From: Bettongia penicillata ogilbyi
Lineage: Eukaryota; Chordata; Mammalia; Diprotodontia; Potoroidae
Assembly (NCBI GenBank): GCA_023548195.1
Contig: JAJHZJ010000496.1
Coordinates: 7,277,144 to 7,341,143, forward strand
DNA: 64,000 nt
Direction of reading: 5' to 3'
Below are positions 1 through 10,569 of this stretch, piece by piece; position 1 is the stretch's first letter, and every line of letters starts with the position of its first letter. The translations under genes were made by a program, and so were the position numbers. The notes beneath the pieces were generated by a model. That model was given only the letters and a program-made list of their open reading frames with translations, did no database searches and was not told where the DNA came from.

Positions 1-129
1 TTATATCAGAACTCTCAGAACTGATTTCAAAATAATTGGTTATACATATAAACTCCAAACTCAAAGAACCAAGTACTGGTTCAATAGAGTTACTAATATA
101 CTGGATCTGTCCTGTAGAACCCACATTTT

Positions 130-245
130 CATCTCTTATTCAATACCCACTATGGGTCAGGTAATGCCGAAAATACAAATGTAAGCACAAGAGAGTCCCT
201 CTTCTCAAGGAACTTATATTCTGCTGGAGAAATATCTCACATTCC
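130..245 (-). repeat. L2 3'-end fragment, antisense
   Basis: The + strand reads like the reverse complement of an L2 LINE 3' end: a 'ggtcaggtaatg...aaatacaaatgtaagcacaag' stretch followed by 'caaggaacttatattctgctgg', the antisense of the usual L2 'gagctcctt' region. It is old and diverged. The open frame on the minus strand nearby (251-490) has no recognisable domain. Confidence 0.5.
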
Positions 246-489
246 CAAGATCAATATATGCAGGTACAAAGCAAATCCCAACATTCATATTGTGCATTAA
301 GAAAACAGAGCACATTCCTTGCTGTACATGTGTTGTAGGCAAAATTTGAACCTATACCTGCCCCGACTCCTACTCCTCTACTTTTTCCAGTGTCCCACAC
401 TATCTTGTGAGTTAGGTGCTGAGAATTTGAGTTCTGACTGAATATTTGAGCTTGTGCAAGTCCTGTTTGTGCCTGAGAGTTTGAGGTCA

Positions 490-1100
490 TGAAGTGAAGG
501 TCATTGTTCCTGCCCTCCTTTGAATTTCAGAAATAGTAATAGACTTCCAAAAATGATGCAGAGAAACTTTTAGATGTCCCAGAAAAATTCTTGTTTTGTA
601 TAAAGTCTCTGAAAGTAAATGGAATAATCTGTGTGAAAGGACTTAAGAGGAAAAGCTCTGCAAATAGAAAACAAGATTATTGTTTTGGTTGTTGAAGGAG
701 TATGTAAGCAATTTTTAAGTGAGTCAATAGGAAAAAATCATAGGGCATAATAAACTTCTAATCTATGTCTATGGATTAATGTTATATAAAATATTGGCAG
801 TGCAGAAAACCAAATTAATGTGTCTCTCCAGCCTATACTATGTGTGAAGTAAGTCCATTTAAAAAAAAAACGCCTTGGAGGGAAAAGACACTTTAATACA
901 GACCATGAAAACTTTGCTTAGACTTTTAGCAAAGAAAGTAGTAACTGGTTTTCTACAGAGACCTTGTTTAAAACAACAACTTATGATGTAAATCTTGCAT
1001 GTGTCAATAAGGAAGAAAGGTAGATTTTCCAGTGAGCAAAAGTCACATCTTTAAAACAGGCTTATTAATTGTCTGAAAAATTAACTTTTTGAACATGTCC
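490..1100. other. No recognisable feature
   Basis: AT-rich DNA with no repeat family I can name, no long open frame and no structured RNA. A short A-run lies near 861-870. Confidence 0.5.
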
Positions 1101-1185
1101 AGGATCAAATATATGTGTATATATAAATATGTATATTACAGATATGTAGTTGTATGAAGATATCCCTATGCATATACATATGTAT
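1100..1185. repeat. AT-rich alternating (TATG/TACA) low-complexity DNA
   Basis: Runs of tatatgtgtatatataaa and catatacatatgtatg type sequence. Similar stretches recur at 1395-1470 and 1820-2010. Confidence 0.7.
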
Positions 1186-1188
1186 GTA

Positions 1189-1405
1189 TCAGAGGCAGTT
1201 GTGGCTTAGTAAACAGTGAGGCAGCCCCAGTCAGGAAGGCCTAGGTTCAAATACTGTCTCTGCTACATTCTGGCCATGGGTGAGTCATTTACAGTTCCTC
1301 TCTAAGGCCATAAATTGTCAGATAGTTGCCTATCTGCGTTGCAAGAATGAGCTCCTTCACTAGGATTTTTCCTACAGTAGTGTAATCACAGATCTGGTCC
1401 AATAT
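1189..1405 (+). repeat. Marsupial tRNA-headed SINE with 'caca-gatctggtcc' 3' tail
   Basis: A tRNA-like head ('cagttgtggcttagtaaaca', 'ggttcaaatactgtct' B-box-like) is followed by 'gggtgagtcatttac'. The tail differs from MIR: 'gagctccttcactagg' then 'gtaatcacagatctggtcc'. The same tail class occurs at 47800-47995 and, as a truncated copy, at 61855-62030. It is thus a separate SINE family from the RTE-tailed ones in this window. Confidence 0.65.
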
Positions 1406-1470
1406 ATATGTACCATATATGCATGCATGTATAAACATATACATCAATTCACACACATATATGCAAGCAT
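1395..1470. repeat. ATATGCATGTATA-type low-complexity tract
   Basis: Alternating pyrimidine/purine tract directly after the SINE tail, probably expanded from its A-rich end. Confidence 0.6.
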
Positions 1471-1497
1471 TTGCATATTTCTATGAATGAATGGGGA

Positions 1498-1625
1498 AAA
1501 TTGTTTAATAAGCACTTATTATGTGCCAGACATTTTACTAAATCATAGAAATAAGCAAACAAAAGTGGTGCTATCCCTGTTCCCAAGGAACTTATATTCT
1601 AAAGAAGACAATACATGTATGATTG
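1498..1625 (-). repeat. L2 3' end, antisense
   Basis: The motif 'aataagcacttattatgtgccaga' is the reverse complement of the L2 terminus. It is followed by 'cccaaggaacttatattcta', the antisense of the L2 'tgagctccttg' block. Confidence 0.65.
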
Positions 1626-1819
1626 GGTCAGGTATGGTGGAGGACAGGGAAAGGAATGTGTGGGTGGATCACAAGGATGGCAGATGGATTCATGGAGCAG
1701 CCAAGTGATGTGTCATTTCCAGAAACAATGGCATGGCATCATTACTTTGATTATTAGACCCAAAGCAAGAGATTAAAAGCCGAAAATGATGGAGAGTTAG
1801 TGTACATGTAGAAAACCAT

Positions 1820-2010
1820 GAATATACATACATATATACATACTATATTCCTTTGTATCTATAGACATCAATGTATGCATAAGTATAGGCATATATGTAC
1901 TTGTCTACACATATTACATGTATACCCATAGACTTGTCTCTGTGAATATGTATACACATATACATTTATGTACATGCATGCACACATATGCACACAGATT
2001 CAGGCAAACA
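1820..2010. repeat. TATACATA/CATATATG low-complexity tract
   Basis: Dense alternating TA/CA/TG dinucleotides with no single repeat unit. Confidence 0.7.
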
Positions 2011-2289
2011 TATACCAACATTATATGTGATATACTTTAATATGGCAGAAGATATTTTCATGTGTTTTGGTGGTACTAATCCATTATATGTTCAATTTCT
2101 TCTAAAATTATATGAACCCCCAAGAAATTTGGAAGAAAAACAACTTTGTTGGAGTTTTAGTGAATAGCAAACTCAATTTTGTGATGATACTTTAAAAGTT
2201 TAATATAATCTTCGGCTAAATGAGAAGCAATAGTCCCATTGCCCTGGCCAGAATACATTTGGATTATTTATTGAGTTCAGTTGCGGGCA

Positions 2290-2498
2290 CTAGATTGGAG
2301 CAGGGATGTTGCTAATCAAGAGCGTCCAGAGGAGAGTAATTAAAATGGTTAAGAGCTTTGATTCACTTCCTATTAAGATGATTTGAAGGAACCAAGGATA
2401 TGTATCCTTGAGAAGAGAAGATTCAGGGCTCAGTAGCTATCTGGAAACATCTGAAGGCTGCTATGTGAAAGACAGATTAGACGTGTCCTTCTTGGCCA
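2290..2498 (+). repeat. CR1/L3 LINE fragment, 5' part
   Basis: Sequence such as 'gagcgtccagaggagagtaa', 'ccttgagaagagaagattca' and 'gacagattagacgtgtcctt' follows the CR1/L3 3' coding/UTR consensus in sense. It is cut at 'ttggcc', directly followed by a GATA/GATG array. The CR1 continues at about 3125 after the inserted material. Confidence 0.7.
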
Positions 2499-2790
2499 GA
2501 TAGATAGATGATAGATAGATACATAGATAGATAGATACACAGTTAGATGAGATTGGTGGATAGATGAATGGATAGATGGATAGGTAAGAAGTAGATATGT
2601 GTATGGATTAGATTGATGGATAGATAGATAATAGGTAGATAGATACATAGTCACATTAGAATAGATGGATGGATGGAAATATACATAGCTAGGTTAGATT
2701 GGATGGATGGATAGACAGACAGACAGATAGACAGTAGACCCAATATATTGGATGGATGGATGGATGGATAGGTGAATAGATAGAGTGAGA
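2499..2790. repeat. GATA/GATG compound microsatellite
   Basis: About 290 bases of interrupted (AGAT)n, (GATG)n and (GACA)n units. Its translation is the serine/tyrosine-rich minus-strand frame at 2430-2654, which is not a gene. It sits between the two halves of a CR1 copy. Confidence 0.9.
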
Positions 2791-2794
2791 ATTA

Positions 2795-3120
2795 ATTAAG
2801 CACTTTCTGTGTACCAACACTGTGCTTAAATACTGGAGACATAAATACAAAGAAGCATAAAAATCTTGCCCTCAGAGGTGTGTACCTGCGAATGGCAGAG
2901 GATAATATGTAAAGACCTTGAAAAAGGTCAGAGAGGCCAGTGTGGAAATGACTGAGAAGTGAGGTAGAGGATGAGTTCTGGACAAGATGAGGGAAAAGTT
3001 CATGTCTCAGAACCAGAAGAGGCAGAGGATGGAATTCAAGTCTGCATTGAGAAGAATATTAAGATGATAGCCCAAGTGGAGGCAATATAGTGAGATGTCT
3101 GGGAAGTGGTCTAGACTCCT
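2795..3120 (-). repeat. L2 3' region, antisense, inside CR1
   Basis: Begins with 'ttaattaagcactttctgtg' (antisense L2 end), followed by 'gcccTCAGAGG' and purine-rich sequence. The CR1 resumes after it, so L2 and the microsatellite interrupt the CR1. Confidence 0.5.
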
Positions 3121-3124
3121 AATT

Positions 3125-3350
3125 CCCCAAAGATAACTGCAAAAGACAATGTAGCAAGGTGAGGGTTATTGGGAGGCAAAAATTCCTCACAATTAGCAGT
3201 ATCCCAAAGTGGGCTGTCTTAGAAAGTTCTGGCTACCCACTCTGGGAAGGCCTTTAAGCAAAGAATGGACTGCCTTTTATCAGGAACTTGACTGAAAGAT
3301 ACATGCTGACTAGGTGTCCACCAAAGCCCCTAGCAATTCTTAAAATTCTA
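3125..3350 (+). repeat. CR1/L3 LINE fragment, 3' part
   Basis: Continues the CR1 from 2290-2498: 'aattcctcacaattagcagt', 'aagtgggctgtcttagaaag' and 'ggcctttaagcaaagaatgg' match the CR1/L3 3' end. The order and strand agree with one original element. Confidence 0.7.
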
Positions 3351-3914
3351 CCGTTCGGTGAAACCAGATATTCATACCATCATTGCGGCAAAATAGGGAA
3401 TAGTTGATTTTATTGAGACTAGTCTGCAAGTTCACGCGTCCTTAGAGCGGTTTTTCATTCTGTACACAACTTACCTCAGAGGGAAGGAGGTTTTCTTTGT
3501 GTCATCCCATTTACTGAGGTCTGACTGGGTTTTAGTAGTCTTGTGTTCCCATTAACCTCTATTGATTTCCACACAAATCATCTCATTTTAATTAATTTTA
3601 AAGATTGCTTTTACATTTAATTTTTATGCCTGTTTAACCGCTTGAATCTCAGAGGAAAACATGACCAAAGTTACTCTTTTGAACTATAATTATGTGTTTC
3701 AGCTGAGTTCTTTGATATCAGTGACCCTCTGGGTGACAGATTCTCAACCTGAGCTTGTTATCTCTAGCTCAAGTTGGAAAGCTCAGGTCTTTCTTTAAAA
3801 AAGGACATTTTCACTACTTTTCTGGAAGTCTCACAAATATTCTCAGCAAACTAGCCCTGAAAAAAAATGATTAGTAATTAGACAGGGAAAAAGAGGGAGT
3901 TGGAAATGAAGAAT

Positions 3915-4000
3915 AATAGTCATTTCTTCCCAACAATTGATATTTATATAGAGTGGCAAGGTTTGCAAGACACTTTACAATAGGTGACCTCAGTCGAGTC
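3915..4000 (-). repeat. MIR/CORE-SINE 3' fragment
   Basis: 'tggcaaggtttgcaagacac' and 'tttacaataggtgacctcag' resemble the antisense 3' part of a MIR. Confidence 0.45.
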
Positions 4001-4104
4001 TTAGAAAACTTGTATAAACAGGTCCTCCAGGCATTATGATAGAGAGGAAACTAAGTGGTGCAGTGCACAGAGATCTAGACTAGGAGTTAGGCATAATGTG
4101 GATG

Positions 4105-4327
4105 GTGATGATGATGATGGTGGTGGCTAGCACTTATAGAGTGTGCACTATGTGCCAGGCACTATGCATTATCTCATTTGATCCTTACAGTAATCCTCAG
4201 TGATATGTGCTATTATTGTTGCCAGCAGACAGAGCTTTTTTTTAAAGTACTTGCTCAGGGTCACATAGTTATCTGAGGCAGGATATGAACTTGGGTCTTC
4301 CTGACTCTATGCCACTTAGTTGCCCCA
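4105..4327 (-). repeat. MIR/CORE-SINE, nearly full length, antisense
   Basis: Antisense order of a marsupial MIR: 3' end ('cacttatagagtgtgcacta', 'tgtgccaggcac'), 'atctcatttgatccttacag', the core 'gggtcacatagttatctgag', then the tRNA-like head ('atgccacttagttgcccc'). Confidence 0.8.
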
Positions 4328-4526
4328 ATTCCAGTGCTCAATTCACATTGCTGCAGTGCTTCTCTTAAAAGGTATGTAGGAGAAAAGCAAGGGAAACATA
4401 ACTTTGGCACATTTTTTTTCTGCTTGAAATAATCATAGAAAATTGCACATCTTAAAAATCAGTATAATTATCTATTTGAAATATAAAATGAAATTTATTA
4501 TCTACCAGAATAAGGGCACAGATGGT

Positions 4527-4785
4527 TCCCTATCAGGCAACTAAGTAGTGTAGTGGATAGAGTGCCAGGATTGGAGTCTGGAAGGTCTAAGCTTAAATCT
4601 TTCCTTAGACACTTACAAGCTGTGTGATCCTGGGCAAGTCACTTAATTCTGTTTGCCTCAGTTTCCTCATCTGTTAAATGATGGAGAAAGAAAGGCAAAC
4701 CACTCTAATATCTCTGCACCAAGAAAACCCCAAATGGGGACAAGAGTTGGACACAACTGAGAAAAAAATGAATAAACATCTTTAT
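4527..4785 (+). repeat. RTE-tailed SINE, full length
   Basis: tRNA-like head ('ggcaactaagtagtgtagtg'), core ('gtgatcctgggcaagtcact', 'cctcagtttcctcatctg') and a 3' tail with 'ccccaaatggggacaagagt' and 'ttggacacaactga'. The tail resembles the BovB/RTE 3' end ('gagtcggacacgactga' type). An RTE LINE probably mobilised it. Confidence 0.8.
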
Positions 4786-5250
4786 CAAACCTGCAACTGA
4801 CCCAAAGCAGGGTGAATTAAGTAGCTTACAAGCTAGGAAATAATAATAATACAATAATATATTCACAACCACTGGGCAAATCTAATAACGTGACATTTCA
4901 TAAGGATAAATTAAAAGTTGTAAACTTGGATTTAATATAAATTTAAGAAATTTAGGTGTATATTGAGTAATATATAGATATATGGACAATAATATATTTA
5001 AGTAAAATATATAGAGTGTAATAGAGATGTATGAAATATAATGTAAATTCCTATATTTGAATATCCTTATGGAAGTGTAAAGTGGGAGCTGCAAAAACAA
5101 ATTGTCTGAAAAAAATGAGCTGGACATTTTAGGGATGAGAATGTCAGTATGCGTCAGCAGGGGCATTTGGCTGCCGTATGTTGGGGCTACAGTAAGAGAG
5201 ATGTGGTTTCCAGGAATCAAGAAGGGATGGCACTGCTAACTGTGTCCTAT
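4786..5250. other. AT-rich DNA, nothing recognised
   Basis: Contains a minus-strand open frame of 112 codons (4882-5220) translating AT-rich low-complexity DNA, rich in I, Y, L and S. No domain, no splice context and no homologue I recognise, so not annotated as coding. Confidence 0.5.
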
Positions 5251-5490
5251 ATCAGACTACTGCCAGAACCATTTAATCAGTGCTGGACATCTTATTGTGG
5301 GAAGGATGTTGATATCAAAGATCATTGAGAATATCAGAATGATGAAGGGCCTCATGTTTGTGGTACATGAGGGTTAACTTAAGGATATCTTAGACCTAGA
5401 GAGGAAAAGATTGAGGGGTAACTGTCGATATCTGTTTTCAAATATTTAAAGACTATTTCTTGAAAGAATTTTATTCCTTCTGTAATCAAT
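5250..5490 (+). repeat. CR1/L3 LINE fragment, 5' part
   Basis: 'gaatgatgaagggcctcatg', 'ctagagaggaaaagattgag' and 'ggtaactgtcgatatctgtt' track the CR1/L3 consensus ('gaagggccttgag', 'gagaagagaagactcag', 'gacatgatagctgtcttc'). Confidence 0.7.
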
Positions 5491-5499
5491 ATATGATTG

Positions 5500-5757
5500 A
5501 GGAAGAGGTAGATATCATGGGAGATAGAGGGCTGGACCTAGAATCAGGAAGACCTGAGTTCAAATCCAGTCTCAGACACTTACTAGATGTGTGATCCTGG
5601 GCAAGTCACTTACCTAGCTCAGTTTCCTTAATAGAAAACGGAGATAAATAATTAAAATAAAACCTACCTCCTAAGGTTGTTGTAGGATATTTTTCAGATG
5701 TTTAACACTATGTCTGGCCCATAGAAGGTACTTAATAAGTGGTTCTTCCTTTCTAGT
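5500..5757 (+). repeat. CORE-SINE nested in CR1
   Basis: Head 'agggctggacctagaatcag', core 'gatcctgggcaagtcactta', 3' part 'ctcctaaggttgttgtagga' and an L2-like end 'aggtacttaataagtggttc'. CR1 sequence on both sides is collinear. Flanking 'ttccttctgtaat' and 'ttcctttctagtt' may be a decayed target-site duplication. Confidence 0.75.
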
Positions 5758-6040
5758 TTGCAGAGGGCAAGATTAGAAGCAATGAGGAGAAATAAATGGA
5801 CAAATAGACTTACTGTGAAGAAAAACTTTCTAACAATTACAAGTATCCTAAAGCGTAATGAGCTGTCTCAGGAGATAGTGTTATATCCTTTGCTGGAGGT
5901 TCTTCCAAGAAATGGTAGATGACCACATTGTTGGCAATAATATATAGAGAATATTTGTTCAGGTACAAAGTAAGATAGATAATTTCAGAATTTCCTTCCA
6001 CTGGAGTTCTGTGAACTTTGGGAGATAACTGGCGCCTACC
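5758..6040 (+). repeat. CR1/L3 LINE fragment, 3' part
   Basis: 'gcagagggcaagattagaag', 'aaaactttctaacaattaca', 'gtaatgagctgtctcaggag' and 'ggaggttcttccaagaaatg' match the CR1/L3 3' end and continue the copy interrupted by the SINE. Confidence 0.75.
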
Positions 6041-6364
6041 AATTGGACTGTGCCAATTTGAATACTTCAGTTACTTAAAGGAGCCATGATTTTATTGATG
6101 TGACTGCTTCTTCTAGAGATACTAATGGCAGCCTCTCCATGTTGAAGGTAATTTTTGAATTACAGTGTCTGAATATCTGGTACCAAATAGCCAGTCTTGG
6201 TGATTAGTTTTATTGCTGAAAAGACATTCATTCAGTTTTCTCAACTGCAAAATGGGGAAGTCTCTCATAGGGCTGTCACCTACAGGCAGGGATGGTAGGG
6301 TGGAGGCTTACTCACTTTGGATAATGAGACTCATTCCAACAAGGTCCTCAAGGATTGTGTCAAG

Positions 6365-6815
6365 TCAGTAATTGCTTGTTAAGTACTTATTGTATACCAG
6401 GCACTATTCTAAGTTCTGGAGATGCAGAGAAAAGGGGAGGGCATCCCTGCTCACAGTAATGGGAGAAAGAATGCACAAACAACTATGTATAAGCAAAATA
6501 TGTAGAGGACAAATTGGAGATAATCTCAGAGGGAAGGCAATAGCATTAAAGGGGGAGGGGGATGTAAAAAGGCTTCTAGCAGAAGGTATGATTTTAGTTG
6601 AGACTCACTGGAAGCCAGAGAAGTCAGAAAAAAGAAAGAAGGGATCCAAGCATGGGGGACACCACTGAGAAGGCATGGAGTTGAAAGTATCTTCTTCAAG
6701 GAGGGCAGTGTCACAGGGTTGAAAAGTTATAGAGTAGAATGAGGTACAAGAAGACTGAAAAAATAGGAATTGAGCAGGTTATGGTCTTCAAAAGCCAAAG
6801 ATTGACAAATTTTTC
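6365..6815 (-). repeat. L2 3' half, antisense
   Basis: Starts with the antisense terminus ('ttgttaagtacttattgtat', 'accaggcactattctaagtt'), then runs through 'gattttagttgagactcact', 'ggaagccagagaag' and 'gaattgagcaggttatggtc', the order expected for antisense L2. Both open frames over it (6372-6668 + and 6526-6714 -) are by-products. Confidence 0.75.
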
Positions 6816-7144
6816 AGCCATAATAGCTCTTATAGGCAAGAGTACAGTTATGGATACTGGCAGATCACCATTCATCTTGACTTTTGTCTAGCTACTGGAC
6901 TTGGATGACTCTGGAGGAGATAGTGGGGCTGATGACTTTGTGCAATTCTGCCCTCCTCATATTCAATTCATCCACAAGTCAAGATATGACCCTCATAATG
7001 TCATTGATCATTGATCCTCTTAGAGAACAAATGATAAACAAGTGGGGCTATGATTTGTACCAAGTGAGGAAAGAACAACATGGATAGATTGTTGAATTAT
7101 GATGATTGCAGAGCTGTCCATCCTCCCACTCAGTGCCCTTGTGC

Positions 7145-7245
7145 TGGCTTTACTCTTTACCTGGAACATTCTCACTTACCTCCAACTTCTAGCTTCCCTA
7201 ACATCCTTTGAAGACTACAGTCAAACTTCAACTCTTGAAAAAGGT
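7145..7245 (+). repeat. L2 3' region, part before L1 insertion
   Basis: 'tacctggaacattctcactt', 'cctccaacttctagcttccc' and 'cagtcaaacttcaactcttg' follow the L2 3' region in sense. It stops abruptly where antisense L1 begins, and the L2 terminus reappears at about 8168. Confidence 0.65.
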
Positions 7246-8165
7246 ATTTCATAGTGCTCTCCAATTTTCTAATGTGGTCATCATAGCATAAATTATCTTT
7301 CTGGCTTTGTTTTATTTCTCTTGGAATCAGTTCATATGAATCTTCCTGTGGCTCTTTGAAATCATCTATTTCCTCATTTCTTATAGCACAATAATATTTC
7401 ATCCCATTCATATACTGTAGCTTTTTCAACCACTCTTCAGTTGATGGGCATCCTGTTAGATTTCAAGAGTTTTTTCTGCCACTGCAAAAAGATCTATAAA
7501 TATGATTGCAAATTGTTTTCCAGATTGATTACATCCATTCACAGCACCACCAAGAAGTGCATCAGTGTGTCTGTTTTCCCATAGCTCCTCAATCAGAGAG
7601 GTGTGAGGTAGAACCTCAGAATTGTTTGAATTTTCATTTCCCTAATTAATAAGAATTTGGAGCACTTTAAAAAAATATGACTATAGGGAACCTGGGTTTC
7701 TTCCCTTGAAAACTGCCTCTGCATATCCTTAGACCATTTAGCAGCTGGAGAATGACTCTTATTCTCACAAATTGGAGTTTCTTGTGTATCTTCATAAAGA
7801 GACCTTTATCAGAGAAGTTTTCTGCAAAGAATTTTCCCAGTTTTTTAAAATTAATTAATTAAGCTATTAATCTTAGCTTTATTTGGTTTGTGCAATATGT
7901 ATATATATACACATATATATGTGAACATATTAAATTTTATGCAATCCAAATTATCCATGTTATTGTCTCTAATCCTCTCTGTTTCTTGTTTGGTCATGAA
8001 CTTTTTTTTATTTCCATAGATTGAGGCTCCTTTTTTTCTTATGTTTTTCTAATTTGTTTATGATATGACTTCTCACATCAAGGTCATGTACCAATTAGAG
8101 CTTATCACTGTATAACATGTGAAACGTTGACCTAAATTTAGCTTCTTCTACATTTCTGTTCAATT
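7246..8165 (-). mobile_element. LINE-1 ORF2 3' part/3' UTR, antisense, nested in L2
   Basis: Antisense L1: 'cctcatttcttatagcacaa', 'tcccattcatatactgtagc' and 'cagttgatgggcatcctgtt' are the typical marsupial L1 end. The minus-strand frame at 7172-7429 carries 'YMNGMKYYCAIRNEEIDDF', an L1 ORF2 C-terminal signature. Further L1 follows to about 8165, broken by an AT tract near 7895-7930. It is 5'-truncated and inactivated. Confidence 0.75.
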
Positions 8166-8167
8166 TT

Positions 8168-8292
8168 TCCCCATTTTAATATAAGCCTCTTGAGGGCAGG
8201 AACAGTGATAAAGCTTTTCTTTGTGTTCCCAGTCCACAGTAGCTGGGACATAATAATTGCTTTATATATTCTTACTAAATGACTTAATAATA
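8168..8292 (+). repeat. L2 3' terminus, part after L1 insertion
   Basis: 'taagcctcttgagggcagga', 'ctttgtgttcccagtccaca' and 'attcttactaaatgactta' form the classical L2 end. It is collinear with 7145-7245, which shows the L1 landed in an existing L2. Confidence 0.7.
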
Positions 8293-8304
8293 CTAGCATA
8301 TATA

Positions 8305-8560
8305 TGTATATGTATAGAACACTTAAATGTTTTCAAAATGCTTTACATATTACAAATATATATATTTCATTTCATCTTCACAACAACCCTATAAGGTAGG
8401 TGATATTATTATCCCCATTTTACAGATAAAGAAATTGAGACTGAGAGATTTAGTGACTTGGTCAGGGCGACACAAATAATCCAGGTTTAAGATAGGATTT
8501 TCATTTAGGTCTTTCTGCCTCCATGTCAAGCACGACCAGTAGGCTACCTCTCTTTGATTT
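8305..8560 (-). repeat. MIR/CORE-SINE, antisense
   Basis: 'acaacaaccctataaggtag', 'attatccccattttacagat', 'gaaattgagactgagagatt' and 'tggtcagggcgacacaa' are the antisense MIR core. The head end is near 8555. Confidence 0.8.
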
Positions 8561-8631
8561 AATAGTGCAAAAACCTGCAGAACTGAACTTAACCCACATT
8601 AACAGTTCCTCGTGACAACACCGAGGTCAAA

Positions 8632-8720
8632 CTTGAAAAGGATAAAATGAGATATTAATAAACATTTTGCAAACCTTAAAGTACTATATGAATGCTGTTA
8701 GTATGATTAACTATTTTTTA
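8632..8720 (+). repeat. MIR 3' fragment
   Basis: 'gcaaaccttaaagtactata' followed by 'tgaatgctgttagtatgatt' is the sense MIR 3' region. Confidence 0.6.
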
Positions 8721-9189
8721 TTATATTTTAAAATTTACATATGAAAGATTAGTTGCCATTTATTTTCTTCTTGTGGTTCAAAGTGAAATGGACCATCTTT
8801 GCTTCTGAGTCTTTGCCAGGGTTCTTTGGTGAAACCATTCAGAAACAATTTCAGAAAAGAAAATTCTTGTATTAGGAAGACTTGCTCAATGAGAAGTCTT
8901 CTGACTATTTGTCCACTGGACTGCTTCAACATTAAAAAATGAGTGGCACCCAGTGTTTTGAGGGTTAGATACCCTCATAAATAAGGCACAGCATCCACTT
9001 CTGCACTGTTTGAGTTTATGCTGTTCTAAAATTTCCATTAGAATTCTGTACCATGGCTTGCCTTTCCTACAGTTTGGCTTCCTAAGGGGTTTAGAAACAA
9101 TAGCTTGCTTTTCTATAGCATTTGGAAGTGTAGCACTTTCTCCACCCTGAGATGTAGTTAGTGTAATTGTTATTGATGTTTTATAGATG

Positions 9190-9562
9190 AGCAAACTGAA
9201 AATGAGCTGGGACCTTATCCAGAAGGTGATGCTTGGGCTGATCTTTGAAGGGAGCTGGGGATTCTGAAAAGTAGAGGTGAGAAGAGAATATGTTCCAGGT
9301 GTGATGGACAGATTAATCCAAAAGGATAGAGGTGGGGGTGGAGTGTGGTGAGAGAGAAATTGCCAGTAGGTCAGTCTGGCTATACTGAAGTGTATGGTAA
9401 GTAGAGGCATATATATCCCTAACAGGGATGGGAACATAGATGGGGGCTATGTTGTAAAGGGCTTGACATGCTAAATAGGGATGTTTGTAACTGATGCTAG
9501 AAGCAATAGGAAATCATTAGAGCTCGACCAGGGGACTGATAGGATTAAATTTTTGATTAGAG
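9190..9562 (-). repeat. L2 ORF2/3' region, antisense (segment 1 of a split copy)
   Basis: 'cttatccagaaggtgatgct', 'gggctgatctttgaagggag', 'ttgtaaagggcttgacatgc' and 'ggggactgataggattaaat' follow antisense L2. The 183-codon minus frame at 8886-9437 partly reads this in a non-native frame and has no intact domain. The copy resumes at about 10205. Confidence 0.7.
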
Positions 9563-9567
9563 AGGAG

Positions 9568-9845
9568 ATGCATAGAGTTCTGGACTTGGAGACATGAAGA
9601 CTGGAGGTCAAATCCTGCCTCAGATACTTAGTAGCTGTGATCCTGGGCAAATCACTTAACCTCTCTTGGCCTCATTTTTTTTTCCACTTATACAATGGGG
9701 AGAATAATAGTATCTACCTCAGAGATTATGGATGTCCAATGTGATAACTTATGAAAAGGGCTTTGCAAACCTTAAAAGGCTACATAAATTTTAACTATTA
9801 GCATCATTGTTATTATATGCTATTACTTTTATTTTTATTATTATC
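9568..9845 (+). repeat. CORE-SINE/MIR inserted in the L2
   Basis: Head 'gagttctggacttggagaca', core 'gtgatcctgggcaaatcact', 'acctcagagattatggatgt', and a 3' end with 'gggctttgcaaacctta' and a TATTA-rich tail. Confidence 0.75.
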
Positions 9846-9851
9846 CCTTAG

Positions 9852-10195
9852 CATTACTTGATGTTTGTCCTTTGTTCTTGAAGAGGACAATGGCATTCAA
9901 GTGACTTGGATGTAAGTGAGGGAAGGTTGTGCAAAATCTCCAGCCTCACTTTCTCCTCCAGGACCCTCTGGGTTCAGTGACAAGACATAGATCAGGATGA
10001 CTAGAGTTGGTCCAGGACATTGGGGAAACTTGGCCTCTTCAAGCTAAGGTCTTCAACAGATCTGTTTGACTGAGGCAAAAGCCATTCAGTGATTAAGGCT
10101 TCATAAGAAATGAGGCAAAGAATGACCTCTTTAAAAAAATAGATCCAGGAGGGGAAGACCCTCAGAGTTTCTGGCCAAAACAGAAACAATTGTTA
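9852..10195 (-). repeat. Interspersed repeat with LINE-type tail ('tttgttcttgaagaggaca')
   Basis: A repeat family whose + strand edge reads 'gtcctttgttcttgaagagg', then 'cctcactttctcctccagga', 'catagatcaggatgactaga' and 'gccattcagtgattaaggct'. The same block occurs at 35845-36005, joined to a SINE core, and its edge resembles the 3' end of the LINE at 48795-49262. I therefore read it as a 3' UTR-derived piece of that LINE, on the minus strand. The formal family name is not known to me. Confidence 0.55.
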
Positions 10196-10204
10196 TTTAC
10201 ATTT

Positions 10205-10390
10205 ATTCTAAGTCAGGACCCAAACAATGACCAAGTACACTTGGCCTAGGACTTTGGCACCTGTGTAAAGGATAAATTAGAGAGGTAGAGGTATTTGAAA
10301 TAAAAAGAACCACTAAGAGGGTATTGTAATAGTATAAGTGAGAAGTGAGGAATCAAAATAGGATCCTGCCATGTGAGTGGAGAGGAAATG
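10205..10390 (-). repeat. L2 antisense (segment 2)
   Basis: 'agagggtattgtaatagtat' and 'aagtgagaagtgaggaatca' follow the antisense L2 block 'ggctattgcaatagtccagg'. It continues the copy begun at 9190. Confidence 0.55.
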
Positions 10391-10536
10391 CAAAAAAAGA
10401 AAACAAAATTAAATTAAATTGATATATACATAGAAGTAAGTAACTAAAAGGATGAAGGAAAGTAAAAAGTATGTAGATTGATAAAAAGTTGTAAATCAAG
10501 ATTTGAAAGGACACTGGAAGTCTTGTAGTCTACATG

Positions 10537-10559
10537 TACACACACACACACACACACAC
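10537..10559. repeat. (CA)n microsatellite
   Basis: About 11 CA units ending in 'cgtg'. Confidence 0.9.
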
Positions 10560-10569
10560 GTGCAGCACA

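Noticed and set aside
8886..9437. Longest open frame in the window (183 codons, minus strand)
   Set aside because: It overlaps antisense L2 sequence in 9190-9437, has no domain, and its composition follows the repeat.
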